Shown piece after piece: positions 14,172 to 23,246 of a stretch of 64,000 nucleotides of DNA. The notes beneath the pieces are model-generated. The model did no database searches, had not been told where the DNA came from, and saw only the letters and a program-made list of their open reading frames with translations. The stretch is from Smittia aterrima (Eukaryota > Arthropoda > Insecta > Diptera > Chironomidae): positions 9,424,854-9,488,853 of the forward strand of contig CP093830.1 of assembly GCA_033063855.1 (NCBI GenBank), read 5' to 3'. The position numbers and the translations under genes are program-made. Within the stretch, counting starts at the first letter, position 1. Each line of letters starts with the position of its first letter.

Positions 14172-16797
14172 TTCACTCGAGCCCTGTAGAGTCAGATAAC
14201 GACGATGACGATTATCTTGCGGACAAGTCCAACGACAGCTACGACGAGGAATACACTGATGACGTGGTTGATGAGAAGAAAGCATCAACGGCAAGCACTA
14301 ATCAGGCGGTAGAAGAGCAGTACACAACCGAAGAGTACACTGAGAAAGCTGAAGCTGGCAAGACTGTCGTGTTGAAGTGTCTTGGCGAAGGACTTGACGA
14401 AACCTTTTTGTACATGTGGTACAATGGATCAGCAATCATCGCTCAAGGCGATGCTACAGTTTCTCGTGGAAATGATCGCATCAGTTTCTCGAAGAAAGAT
14501 GGACTTTTAACGATCAAAGACGTGAGCTCATTCGATGACGGAATCTTCAGATGTCGAGCATTCTCAACGAAGACCGCTCGCTTTGAAACTATCATTCATG
14601 TTAATATTCGTGGCCCACCTCGAGGCATCGTCATCGGACAAAGCGGAGCTAAGCAAAATATTATCGGAGATACTCTCACTTATAAAGCTGGCGAGAAAAA
14701 CTTGCGATTCAAATGCAGCGTAGCTAAGGCGCGCCCGGAAGCTAAAATCGATTGGGTTCATAATGGAAATACCATTTTGGAGACTCAGCAGAAAGATCAC
14801 GACCTCAAGATCGAAGATGAGGGAGTTTTGGTCATAAAAAATCTTCACGCAAGACACGCAGGCGATTATCATTGCGAGGCATCAAACGAGTTCGGAAACT
14901 TGAAAGCTTCTTTCAAAATCGAAGTTAAATGTAAGTTGCCGCCTCAATGAGTTGTTAACCGTTGTTCTAATGAATCTCCGACACTTTTCAGATCAACCAT
15001 TCTTCATGCATCATCTCAGTTACTTCAACGCAGAAGAAGGCGGCGATGTTGAGCTTCATTGTCTCTACAAGGCATTCCCTGCACCGATTTCTATTAAATG
15101 GTTGAAGGGAGGAAACAAGATTCATGAAAACGACAAATATAAGATTAACAATGATGTTCACGAACATCACGACCGAACAAAGCTTTTGATTAGAGATGTT
15201 GAAAAGAAAGACATGATTTTGTACACTTGTGAAATTGAGGTGAGTTTGACAAGTTCTTTCATCTTCAAAAGAAAACTAATTCAATTGACTTTCCAGAACG
15301 AACTCGGAGTAAGAACAGAAAATATCACAATGGGCGATCTCCCAGCTCCCGCAAGATTCGAAGGCTACAAATACATCAACAACATTGTCTACACCGATTG
15401 GATCATCAAGAGTCATCAAACGTTGACTGAACTTCAGATTCTGTACCGAAACAATGCAGTAAGTGAAGCGAGCTAGTTTGAATGAGCTTAATAGCTTAAT
15501 TACGAGAGTTTTTTTTTGCAGGTTGGATGGAGACCGAAGAACGCTCACATTACGAATATGAACCCAATCAAAGAGGGCGAGTGGAAGTAAGTAATAAAAA
15601 TGACCGTTTAATTATCGATATGAAGCTTGTGACTTTATGGGAATTGTGACGTGATTGTGTCACAAGCGCTATTTAAATGACCATTGAAGTCGAACAAAGC
15701 AAGCGACGAACAAAAGATGTGCTCAATGGAAGAAAGTAACGGGCCGTGCCCATCAATTAGCGATTCATCATTGTACAATTCATTAAGCAAACTCTTTTTC
15801 CCTCCTCGCATTTTCAGAGTTCAAGGTTCAATCGAGCTGAATCCAGGCGATTGGATCATCATGGCGAGGTCAAAGAACACTGAAGGATGGTCTGACGACC
15901 GATTCTCGAATGAAGTTTCAATCAAGATTCCCAAAGGTAAGCAGCTGGTTCACTATCAAATTGTTCAACTTAAACTCTCAAATAATTAAGCGAATTTTCT
16001 TTTTTATTTTCCGCAAACTTATTTTGTATGATTTTTCGTCCTTTCGTCCCCCGAAATGATTTTTGCGTTTAACTTTTTTGTTTGGTTTTGTCTGCTGATC
16101 AACCAATCAACTTCCTCCTAAAAAAACTTTACTTTGATCTCCCGCCGAAACTCCCGCAAACAAACTTGTGTCGAATCTAAAAAGTTTTTCTCGTAGCTTT
16201 TACTGCTCCACCTCAAATGAGCTCATCGCTAGGTAATTGATTGACGACAAACGAAAAACTGTTTCAGTGTCTCGATTTGATTTTTTGCATAATTCTCCTC
16301 TCTCTCTCGCAAAAGTTTTGCTGCTGATTCGTTTCGCTCAATTAACGAATTAATTCCGATCATCTGCCAAGTCATTGTCACATTCAAATGCGAACGAATG
16401 GAACATTTGACTCGATAATTGGGAAAAATTTGTAGAATTTCGTTTTGAGCTTTTAATTACTGAGATCGCCTTAATTCTTTTTGACTAATCATCAAGCCTT
16501 TTAACTGCTATTTACATTTCGTTTAATCTTACTTTCTGTCTTCTATTGACTAACCCAAAAAATTCTCCCAAAAAATGGAACAAATTTCTTTAATTGCCAC
16601 GCACATGTCGTTGAACAATCATACTCATCAAGAAAATCTTCTTCTTTGATCTTTACAAGACATCGACTTCAATTAATTAACTTTTCAATTTCTTTTTAGA
16701 TTCACTCGAGTCGCAGAATCAGACGAGCTCAGCACCAGCGACCGTTAGTATGATGAGCGGACTTATACTGTTGCTGTTATTGCATCGTTTCGCTTAG
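14172..16797 (+). CDS. GPI-type cell adhesion protein with three Ig domains and one FnIII domain (5' exon missing)
   Basis: Exons 14172-14930, 14992-15239, 15297-15458, 15522-15586, 15818-15936 and 16700-16797 join in frame; a further 36-nt exon at 16197-16232 is possible. The first exon starts in mid-codon after a CAG acceptor, so the signal peptide is encoded upstream. Order: an acidic linker (NDDDDYL), Ig1 (VLKCLG, MWYNGS, FRCRAF), Ig2 (LRFKCS, IDWVHNG, AGDYHCEASNEFG), Ig3 (VELHCLY, IKWLKGG, LYTCEIE), then an FnIII module (GDLPAPARF to NEVSIKI). The C terminus is a Ser/Thr-rich spacer and a hydrophobic tail (SGLILLLLLHRFA), as in GPI-anchored proteins. This layout is shared by insect Wrapper, Klingon and FIPI; I cannot say which is the orthologue. 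Likely role: adhesion or signalling at neural or glial surfaces (inference). Confidence 0.88.
16197..16232 (+). CDS. Candidate 36-nt in-frame exon of the Ig/FnIII gene
   Basis: A TTTTTCTCGTAG acceptor and an AG|GTAATT donor bound 36 bases. The previous exon ends with one extra base, and this piece starts by completing a codon and ends with one extra base, so it can be included or skipped without changing frame. It would add 12 residues, AFTAPPQMSSSL, extending the Ser/Pro-rich stalk before the GPI tail. The intron around it, 15937-16699, is long for this genome. Confidence 0.5.
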
Positions 16798-18028
16798 GAT
16801 GATTGTGAATTAAGTTTAAAATAGAGAGAAACCAATTTTGAGAGTTGATGGAAATCGAGAAAGGAAAAGAAATTTTATTTCTTTTGGGGGATGATGAAAC
16901 ATGATTGTCCACCTGTTCGAGTGTTTGTGAATTTTGAATCAGTAAATTAATCGCGACGGTGTTCACTAGTTTTGTTAGTTGAGTTGAATCTCTTTTAAGC
17001 TTCTTGATCAGATTCCATTTCTTTAAGAAAAAAAAACCGTTCTTCAGCCATTCGAATTGGAAAATTAGTGAACACCTTCGATCATCAGAAACTAAGCCGG
17101 AAATGAAAACAAAAAGTAATCATAAAGTTAGCCAGTCAAAAATTATCTGAATGTTTAAATCAAATCAACTTAAAGATTCACCGTACAGAGAAATATTGAA
17201 CCAAGAAACCAAATAAAAGAAAAAAGTATTTTCCCTTCGAATCGCTTCTAAACGATCTAAATGTTTAATCAAGCGGTTCTCGTTAATTCCTCGGCAGTTT
17301 GCATGCGGATTTTGACAGTCAAGGAAACTCCGTCTGATCTTCTGGAGAAAAGAATCTTAAGTTCCATTTGAGATAATAAAAAATCTTTTCCCTAGGCTGT
17401 TGGTGTTCTGTAAAATTTTAAATGCGTAGAGTTAAGGAAAATTAAGAGAATAATCAGTTTTCATGTTCGAATGGAGAGTGAGCTGAAAAGCTTTGAGTAA
17501 TTTAATTATTTTTATTTACATCCGAAAGAAAAAACGACAGAGTTTACAAATGTGAATAGTTTGTAGAAGACAAAGAAGAAAAACTTTTTCTCGATTAGAT
17601 ATGATAAACTTGAAAACCTTAAAAAAATTGATTGTGCCTTTTCAAGTGGCCACGATAAAAAAAAAAGAAAATCTCAAAATTATTTTGTCAAAAATGGAAG
17701 ATCGTCAACGTTCAAAGCTTGAAAGCTTAGTTTTCAAACGCTAAAGCTTTTCACTAACACTTTCAAAGAAAAATCTGATCTTGACGATTTTCTTGTAAGT
17801 TTTCATAAAAGTGGAGACAAATCTCATTAAAGCAGTGAATGAAATTAAAATCCGATAATTTTAAACCGAACATTGTATTGATGTTGATAAATAGCGAAAC
17901 TCTGATCAAAGCAGATTCAATAGAATAAACAAAACATTTTTTCTTCGTCAAACCGCATAGAGAAATTAAAAAATAAAGCTTCAGAATAAAAAATAAATTA
18001 AAGAAGTAAAATGATTTTGTTTTAATTT
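16798..18028. other. 3' flank of the Ig/FnIII gene and intergenic DNA
   Basis: Very A+T-rich with short open frames only. It contains several AATAAA-like hexamers (for example near 17212 and 17974) that could serve as 3' ends. No coding exon was recognised. Confidence 0.4.
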
Positions 18029-18273
18029 TCCTTTTAGATCATAGATAGAAGAGTCGGCAAAAGAAGGAAAAACTTCGATTTTCAATCTCGAAATGATTCA
18101 AATTTTATTTCAAAAGAATTTTTTTATTGGTTTCATTTTCAATTTTAATAAATTCTGCTAAGAATCTAAAATAAGTTATGCTATAATTTTCTACCTGTTA
18201 ACGGTTTATAGCACAAAGCATTCCTACTACGTCGCTATTTGGAACTTGTTCACTTCAAAAATATTTAAATCAC
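18029..18273 (+). repeat. Flank repeat, copy A (5' of the small secreted-protein gene)
   Basis: About 245 bases are nearly identical to 21149-21389. Shared landmarks are GAGTCGGCAAAAGAA, TCTCGAAATGATTCAAAT, AATTCTGCTAAGAATC and GTTATGCTATAATTTTC. Differences are scattered substitutions and small indels. It lies about 60 bases upstream of the first ATG of the small gene. The start of the repeat, extended back to about 17998, is also related to copy C at 22619-22733. Confidence 0.9.
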
Positions 18274-18332
18274 TAGAATTTTTCTTATAAGCTTCTTACT
18301 TTCAGGTGTTGATACTCACAGCTAGTTCGATC

Positions 18333-18727
18333 ATGATGAAAATGAAATGTTTGCTCGTAAGTTGTAACATTAATAACTTAATGAATTTTCTGTAGAACTA
18401 AAGAATTCCTTAATATTTTTAGTTATCGCTTGTAAGCCTTCATTCCCATCGTATCTGAGCGCACTTAATCCTTGTGATCAAATCTTCGATTTGGAAGAAT
18501 TGGAATATTACTATCAAGTCGCTAGTCGCAAACCAACAGACGATTCTGAGAGTGAACCTGAGGAGAATAACTTGATGCCTGAAGACATTGAAGTTTCACC
18601 TCCTAAGAAACGAAAGAAAAAAAACAAAGCAAGTGAAGTGAAGAAAGAACCAACACCTGTTCCTGTGAAGGAAGCACCTCCCGTTGTACAACAAGAACCG
18701 AAACCAATCATTCCTGAAGTCAGTTAA
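18333..18727 (+). CDS. Small putative secreted protein, acidic then Lys/Pro/Glu-rich, unknown family
   Basis: The second exon, 18423-18727 after a TTTTTAG acceptor, encodes about 100 residues. It starts IACKPSFPSYLSALNPCDQ, then has an acidic segment (DDSESEPEEN), a basic cluster (PPKKRKKKNK) and a Pro/Val/Glu-rich end. The first exon is uncertain. ATGs at 18333, 18336 and 18342 share a frame that needs the weak donor GTTGTA at 18361, giving a leader like MMKMKCLLVIIAC. The good donor GTAAGT at 18357 fits only the ATG at 18347 (MFALIAC). Either leader is short and hydrophobic. No family is recognised. It converges on the SAMHD1-like gene, whose stop lies 170 bases away, and its 5' flank is copy A of the repeat shared with the LRR-BTB gene. 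The basic cluster could also be a nuclear signal if there is no leader. Confidence 0.55.
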
Positions 18728-18896
18728 AAATATTCCAAATAATTAAGAACTGTCCTTGTTTATTATCTTTTTCGATTAACATCTACAATGAGGTAAAAAC
18801 AAATAAGGCTTTCTTAAAAAATAACTTTGTTTCTTTTGATTGCTTATGACTTAAAAAACTTTGGGTTTTGACATTTGTAGATGAATGTAAGAAAAG

Positions 18897-20331
18897 TTAA
18901 ATATTATTGTTTGTTGACTCGTAAAAGTCCTTGACGTTGTTAACGATGGTGGCGTTTGGTGAAGTACAGTAAATCATTTGGGATTCGTAATCGAGCTTCA
19001 AGCTGCTAGTCATCTCCACACGATCATCTCCACACGAGTTGTACAACGGAATGTTTGACGGCACGTCGGCTTTTTTAATAAGTTTTTCAACGACACAAAA
19101 GATTTTTCCGAACTTGGAAACAAGTTCCTCGAGAATTATTTCTCCATCGTTTTCGCGTGTTTCACAAATTAAACTATATCGTCGACCTTCTTTAAGATCA
19201 GTTAAGATCTTTTGAGCTTCTTGGATCAAATCGTTTCTGACTTCACTTTTGTTGATGAGATCTAAAACTGTGTCATCAAGTTGAGTGAAAGCTTCAACGT
19301 CGTTCTGCACTTCCGTCAACTCCAAACTAGAAACCATAACTCCTCCAGCAGAGCTTTTGATGCAAATATCTTTCACCATCTGCTCAGCAGCTACAACTTT
19401 ATACTGTTTATAAATATTCATGTGAAAGTCCGCTCTGTTGTTGAACATATTTTCTATTAACTTAAAGTCGTTTTGGTGGTAACCAATGTGTGATATTCCG
19501 TCGTTGTCGTAGAGGATACGAGCTCTTGAAAGAAAATCTATGAACGGCTTCACTGTGACTTTCAAATAATGCGAATCGCGTAAAAGATAGTCACACTTGT
19601 CGACATCGATTTTGCAAAATTCGTTGTTAACAATCTCAGTAAGAAACATTTCGTCTGGTGTCAGTACTTCATGTGACACATTGACTTCACCAGTGATGAA
19701 CGATGCTAGAAGTTTCAACGCCAAGTCATGTTGCTCGTTAGATTCGTGAAGACGAATTCTGCTAAAAATGTGTTCAACAACTTTCTTCGATTGAACTTCA
19801 TGTTTCCCTGTTAAATATTTTCTTAATCAAGAAAAAAACCCAATTACTTTTAGTAAAATCTTACAATCCTTATGAGCTCCTTGACGGACGACATCTTGCC
19901 ACAGATGAGAATAAGGCCCATGACCGATATCGTGCAAAAGTGCAGCGAGCTAAAGTACGAAAGGAAAATAATGAATTTCAAGATTTTATAACAATTGCTC
20001 AACTCACAATTACACATTTCTTGTATAAAGGTTTGATCTCTTTGTCTTTTTCCAAGTCTTTTTCCAAGTGATTAACTAAACGATAAGAGAGATATGCAGT
20101 GCCAATGCAGTGCTCAGCTCGAGTGTGGATTGCTTTTTCAAAAACGAAATGGGCACCACCTGAAACGAGCTAAATGTGAAATCACGTTATACGGGAAAGC
20201 ATAAAATTTCACTCACCGAGCTGCTTCACTTTATACAATCGTTGAAATTCCTTGGTCTCAATGATTTCTCTAACGTACTCGGGCAGTTCAAGATTTGGAT
20301 AGACAGGATCTTCGTTCGTATAATAAGTCAT
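18897..20331 (-). CDS. SAMHD1-like dNTP triphosphohydrolase (HD domain, no SAM domain)
   Basis: Exons in coding order are 20217-20331, 20008-20159, 19865-19949 and 18897-19807, with introns of 57, 58 and 57 nt, giving 420 residues. HD-domain metal ligands are visible: His55 in RAEHCIG, His95-Asp96 in LLHDIGHGPYSH, and Asp187 in IDVDKCDYLLRDSHY. Family-typical stretches also include the EFQRLYKVKQLG start, GTAYLSYRLV, and NMFNNRADFHMNIYKQYKV. SAMHD1 hydrolyses dNTPs to deoxynucleosides and triphosphate, limiting dNTP pools. The protein starts directly at the HD region. The SAM domain of the vertebrate enzyme is absent, and no upstream exon for it was found, so length is well below the vertebrate form of about 626 residues. 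The ATG was chosen as the first in-frame start; an upstream exon cannot be excluded. Confidence 0.92.
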
Positions 20332-21072
20332 AGTGAAGCCTACGGAATTACTACAGAAAATATGTTAAATAAAATAAATGCCTCTTCAAAGTACGACGAG
20401 CAAACAGCTAATGAAATAATTGTCCAGGAAACTAAGTCTTTTATACTGTGACTTTATGTGACACTTTCAAAGATTTGATTTACCGAATGCATTGTCTACT
20501 TGATCAAAATTAATTTTTTTCTGCTGATTTAGAATATTGAAGTGCCTCAAGAAAATTATCAGACCAATTTCTCAAGTATTTATTGAACAAAAGGCATTTG
20601 AAACGATGTCATGGTGACCTTCAGTCTTCCACAACCAAACACTCTTCTGATTCATTATGCAATATTGAAACAAATCACAAAGTATGATTGATAAGAAATA
20701 CTTTGTATTGAAGTTTATTACTAACAATAAACAAACTGCTCGTGCAGTTTTATGTTTCTTCCTGTATACTTTCGAAATCGTAGGAAAATGATTGTAAAAT
20801 CCCAGGCAACATCTATTGCTAAATCTTTTCGCAAAACTTATGATTTTACATCTGAACTTACCACTCAACCTTCTTTGGTGGGTTTGAATACTTTCTTATT
20901 GTTTTGCACAAAGTATTCTAAATGTTTTCAATTTTAAAAGAGCTTGACATGCTTCTAAAGACAAAGAGAAAGTAAATTAATAGATTACTAAATTATTGTT
21001 GAAGAATAATAACTTGGTCGCTGCCCTCTAAAATAAAGAGGCACTACCTAGTTTACCCCGGGCGGCTTTGCC
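20332..21072. other. Unexplained spacer between the SAMHD1-like gene and the LRR-BTB fragment
   Basis: No coding exon recognised. Near 21020-21070 a hairpin-like CCTCTAAAATAAAGAGG and a short G+C-rich run (CCCCGGGCGG) stand out against the A+T-rich background. They end at the fragment that starts at 21073, so this may be a rearrangement junction. Confidence 0.35.
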
Positions 21073-21151
21073 TGTGGTAAAAGCAATTCGTGGAGTTCAT
21101 GAAGAAGGAAAAAGTAACAAAGACGTCGTATACGTTAGGTTTTCTGGTTCC
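21073..21151 (+). pseudogene. Fragment of an LRR-BTB gene copy
   Basis: 79 bases match 21566-21644 inside the intact LRR-BTB coding sequence with only about two mismatches (AATTCGTGG against AGTTCATGG). The fragment begins abruptly after a G+C-rich run. At GGTTCC it fuses to the flank repeat (TTTTAGATCAT), so it has no start, no LRR region and no BTB domain. The near identity suggests a recent partial duplication or gene conversion. Confidence 0.85.
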
Positions 21152-21389
21152 TTTTAGATCATCAGGAAGAGTCGGCAAAAGAATGAAAAACTTCGATCTT
21201 CAATCTCGAAATGATTCAAATTTTATTTCAAAAGAATTTTTTTATTGGTTTCATTTTCAATTTTAATAAATTCTGCTAAGAATCCAAAATAAGTTATGCT
21301 ATAATTTTCTACCTGTAAACGGTTTATAGGACAAAGCATCCCCTACGTCGTTATATGGAACGTGTTCACTTCCAAAATATTTAAATCAT
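21149..21389 (+). repeat. Flank repeat, copy B (5' of the LRR-BTB gene)
   Basis: Nearly identical to copy A at 18029-18273. It ends about 70 bases before the LRR-BTB start codon. Weak similarity continues past the repeat (AAGCTTCTTACT in A, AAGGTTCTTACT in B), so the two genes share their immediate 5' region. The left end overlaps the TTCC of the gene fragment, suggesting a microhomology junction. Confidence 0.9.
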
Positions 21390-21458
21390 TCTGTGAAAGT
21401 GTTTCAACGAATAAGGTTCTTACTCATTTTGTTTCTTAAATTCGATCGTTTATTCGAA

Positions 21459-22604
21459 ATGGAAATCAGTTGTGATTATTACGTCAGTTTTAATCTGATA
21501 GATTATAAACAAGGAGACGTCTTCAAATGTCATGTGGTTCAAGTGAACAGAGTTGGGAAGAGTCTTGTGGTAAAAGCAGTTCATGGAGTTCATGAAGAAG
21601 GAAAAAGTAACAAAGACGTCGTATACGTTAGGTTTTCTGGTTCCTCTTCTTCTGTCGATCATATTCCTCGAGGTCTCCAAAAGCATTTCCCTAATTTTAC
21701 ATCTTTCTATATCTCACATAATCGTGGCATCAAGAAACTTTCAAAAAAAGACTTTGAGGGACTCAAGCAACTGGAAAATTTGGCATTTGTGAATTCTGAA
21801 TTGTCGTTTTTGTCTGACGATTTATTCTCCGAAATGCCAAATTTGAAGTTAATTAACTTAGATAAAAATCAAATCGAATTCGCTTCATCAAAGCTCTTGG
21901 AACCTTTACTTGGTAGAACAGGTGTAGAAGTGAATCTTAACGAAAATAAAAACATTGATGCTTTCTTTCGTCGAGGATGGCAAGATTCAACTCGTTCTCT
22001 CGAAGAATTGATGAAGTTGATTGACGAAAAGTGTATCAAACCCGTTTTGCCAATTAAGGATCAACACATTCATCCTTTCTTCATTCCAAAAATGAAAGAA
22101 TTATGGACTTCCGGTAATTACTCTGATCTCACCATAATCGTCGAAGAGAAGAAGTTCAAAGTTCACAAAGCAGTTTTGTTAACTCAAAGCAAAGTTTTCG
22201 AAGGAATTTTTGAAGACCAAAAAGCGGCAAAGGAAATAGAAATTGCAGATTTCAGCTCGGATTCTATTGAGGCTTTACTCAACTTTATCTATACGAGTGA
22301 AGCTACAAAAGATGGAAACTCGATGAGAAACTTTGAAATTGCAGTTAAATTCAAAGTCGATGCCATGAGGTCAGAGTACGAGGAAATTATTTGCGATCAA
22401 ATCGATGATTCGAATGCTTGGGAAAGCTTCTTGTTCGCTCATCGTTTATCGTCACAACTAATAAAGGAGGAAGCATTCGTTTGGATTGATAGAAACTTTC
22501 TGGAAGGAATACCAAAAGATTTAATGGAAGAGCCAGAAAAGTTGAAGAAATTTATAGATTTTCGGTTTGAAATGAATAGTTTGTCTGAAAAACCAAATGT
22601 TTAA
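21459..22604 (+). CDS. LRR-BTB protein, single exon
   Basis: An intronless 381-residue frame from the first in-frame ATG. Residues about 5-28 carry a Cys pair (SCDYY, FKCHV). Degenerate leucine-rich repeats follow at about 75-170 (LQKHFPNFTSFYISHNRGI, FEGLKQLENLAF, MPNLKLINLDKNQI). Then come a linker with one Cys and a BTB/POZ domain at about 212-320 (YSDLTIIV, FKVHKAVLLTQSKVFEGIF, IEALLNFIYTSEA). The C terminus looks like a BACK-type helical region. BTB proteins commonly act as dimers and substrate adaptors for Cul3 ubiquitin ligase. The N-terminal module looks like that of secreted LRR proteins of flies and midges. Upstream of the ATG the frame stays open back to a GTG at 21393 and encodes a hydrophobic run (RFLLILFLKF). 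AATAAA overlaps the stop codon region at about 22604. Confidence 0.85.
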   Translation: MEISCDYYVSFNLIDYKQGDVFKCHVVQVNRVGKSLVVKAVHGVHEEGKSNKDVVYVRFSGSSSSVDHIPRGLQKHFPNFTSFYISHNRGIKKLSKKDFEGLKQLENLAFVNSELSFLSDDLFSEMPNLKLINLDKNQIEFASSKLLEPLLGRTGVEVNLNENKNIDAFFRRGWQDSTRSLEELMKLIDEKCIKPVLPIKDQHIHPFFIPKMKELWTSGNYSDLTIIVEEKKFKVHKAVLLTQSKVFEGIFEDQKAAKEIEIADFSSDSIEALLNFIYTSEATKDGNSMRNFEIAVKFKVDAMRSEYEEIICDQIDDSNAWESFLFAHRLSSQLIKEEAFVWIDRNFLEGIPKDLMEEPEKLKKFIDFRFEMNSLSEKPNV

Positions 22605-22618
22605 TAAACGACGTAAAA

Positions 22619-22733
22619 AATAAAGAAGTAAAATGATTTGGTTTTGATTTCGATTTAGATCCTCAGGAAAAATGTTTTTGAACAAGAATAAAAAGTTTAA
22701 TTTTCAGTCTCGAAATGATTCAAATTTATTTCA
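22619..22733 (+). repeat. Flank repeat, diverged copy C (3' of the LRR-BTB gene)
   Basis: Starting with TAAAGAAGTAAAATGATTT and continuing through TTTAGATC, TCAGTCTCGAAATGATTC and AAATTTATTTCATAAG, this stretch resembles about 17998-18118 (start of copy A). It is more diverged than B is from A and lacks the rest of the unit. Its place just after the LRR-BTB stop suggests the repeat is the spacer of an old tandem array: 3' end of one unit, 5' end of the next. Confidence 0.7.
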
Positions 22734-23246
22734 TAAGTTTTTTTTTTCTTTTGTTCGTTTAAGAACTCAAATACATGATTTTTCTTTTCAATTCAATCGA
22801 AGTTAGTTTTCTCTTTGCTCATTTCATTTCCAGCTGCGACATAAAAGCCTAAGATTACCGCAGCAGTTTCATCAGCAAAACTTTGTTAATGACTAGAGAT
22901 TTGGAGCTGCTCTTCAATACTTTTGATTGCGTATAAGTAAAAACATCGTCACTACGGCTGCTGAAGACAATGAAGGAAAACTTTTCAGTCGGTTTCGATT
23001 CGGAAAGGATTTGTATCATCAAAAGTGAATATTCATTCAATCGGTTATCGCTATGTAAAAAACTAGAAACATCGTTTGCTGTTCGTTGCTAAGGCATTCG
23101 AATTTTGTCTACTTTCGATCAAATTCTTGTGATACTTCAAATTTTGATTTCCAAGAAAGAAAAATGCAAAAGAGAAAGATTCTTAAAGTTAAAGTTCAAC
23201 ATACAAAGAGAATAAAAATGCGAGTTGAGAGAAGAGGAAGAAATAT
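22734..23246. other. Intergenic spacer
   Basis: A+T-rich DNA between the LRR-BTB gene and the 3' end of the cytospin-like gene. No coding exon or repeat recognised. Confidence 0.4.
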
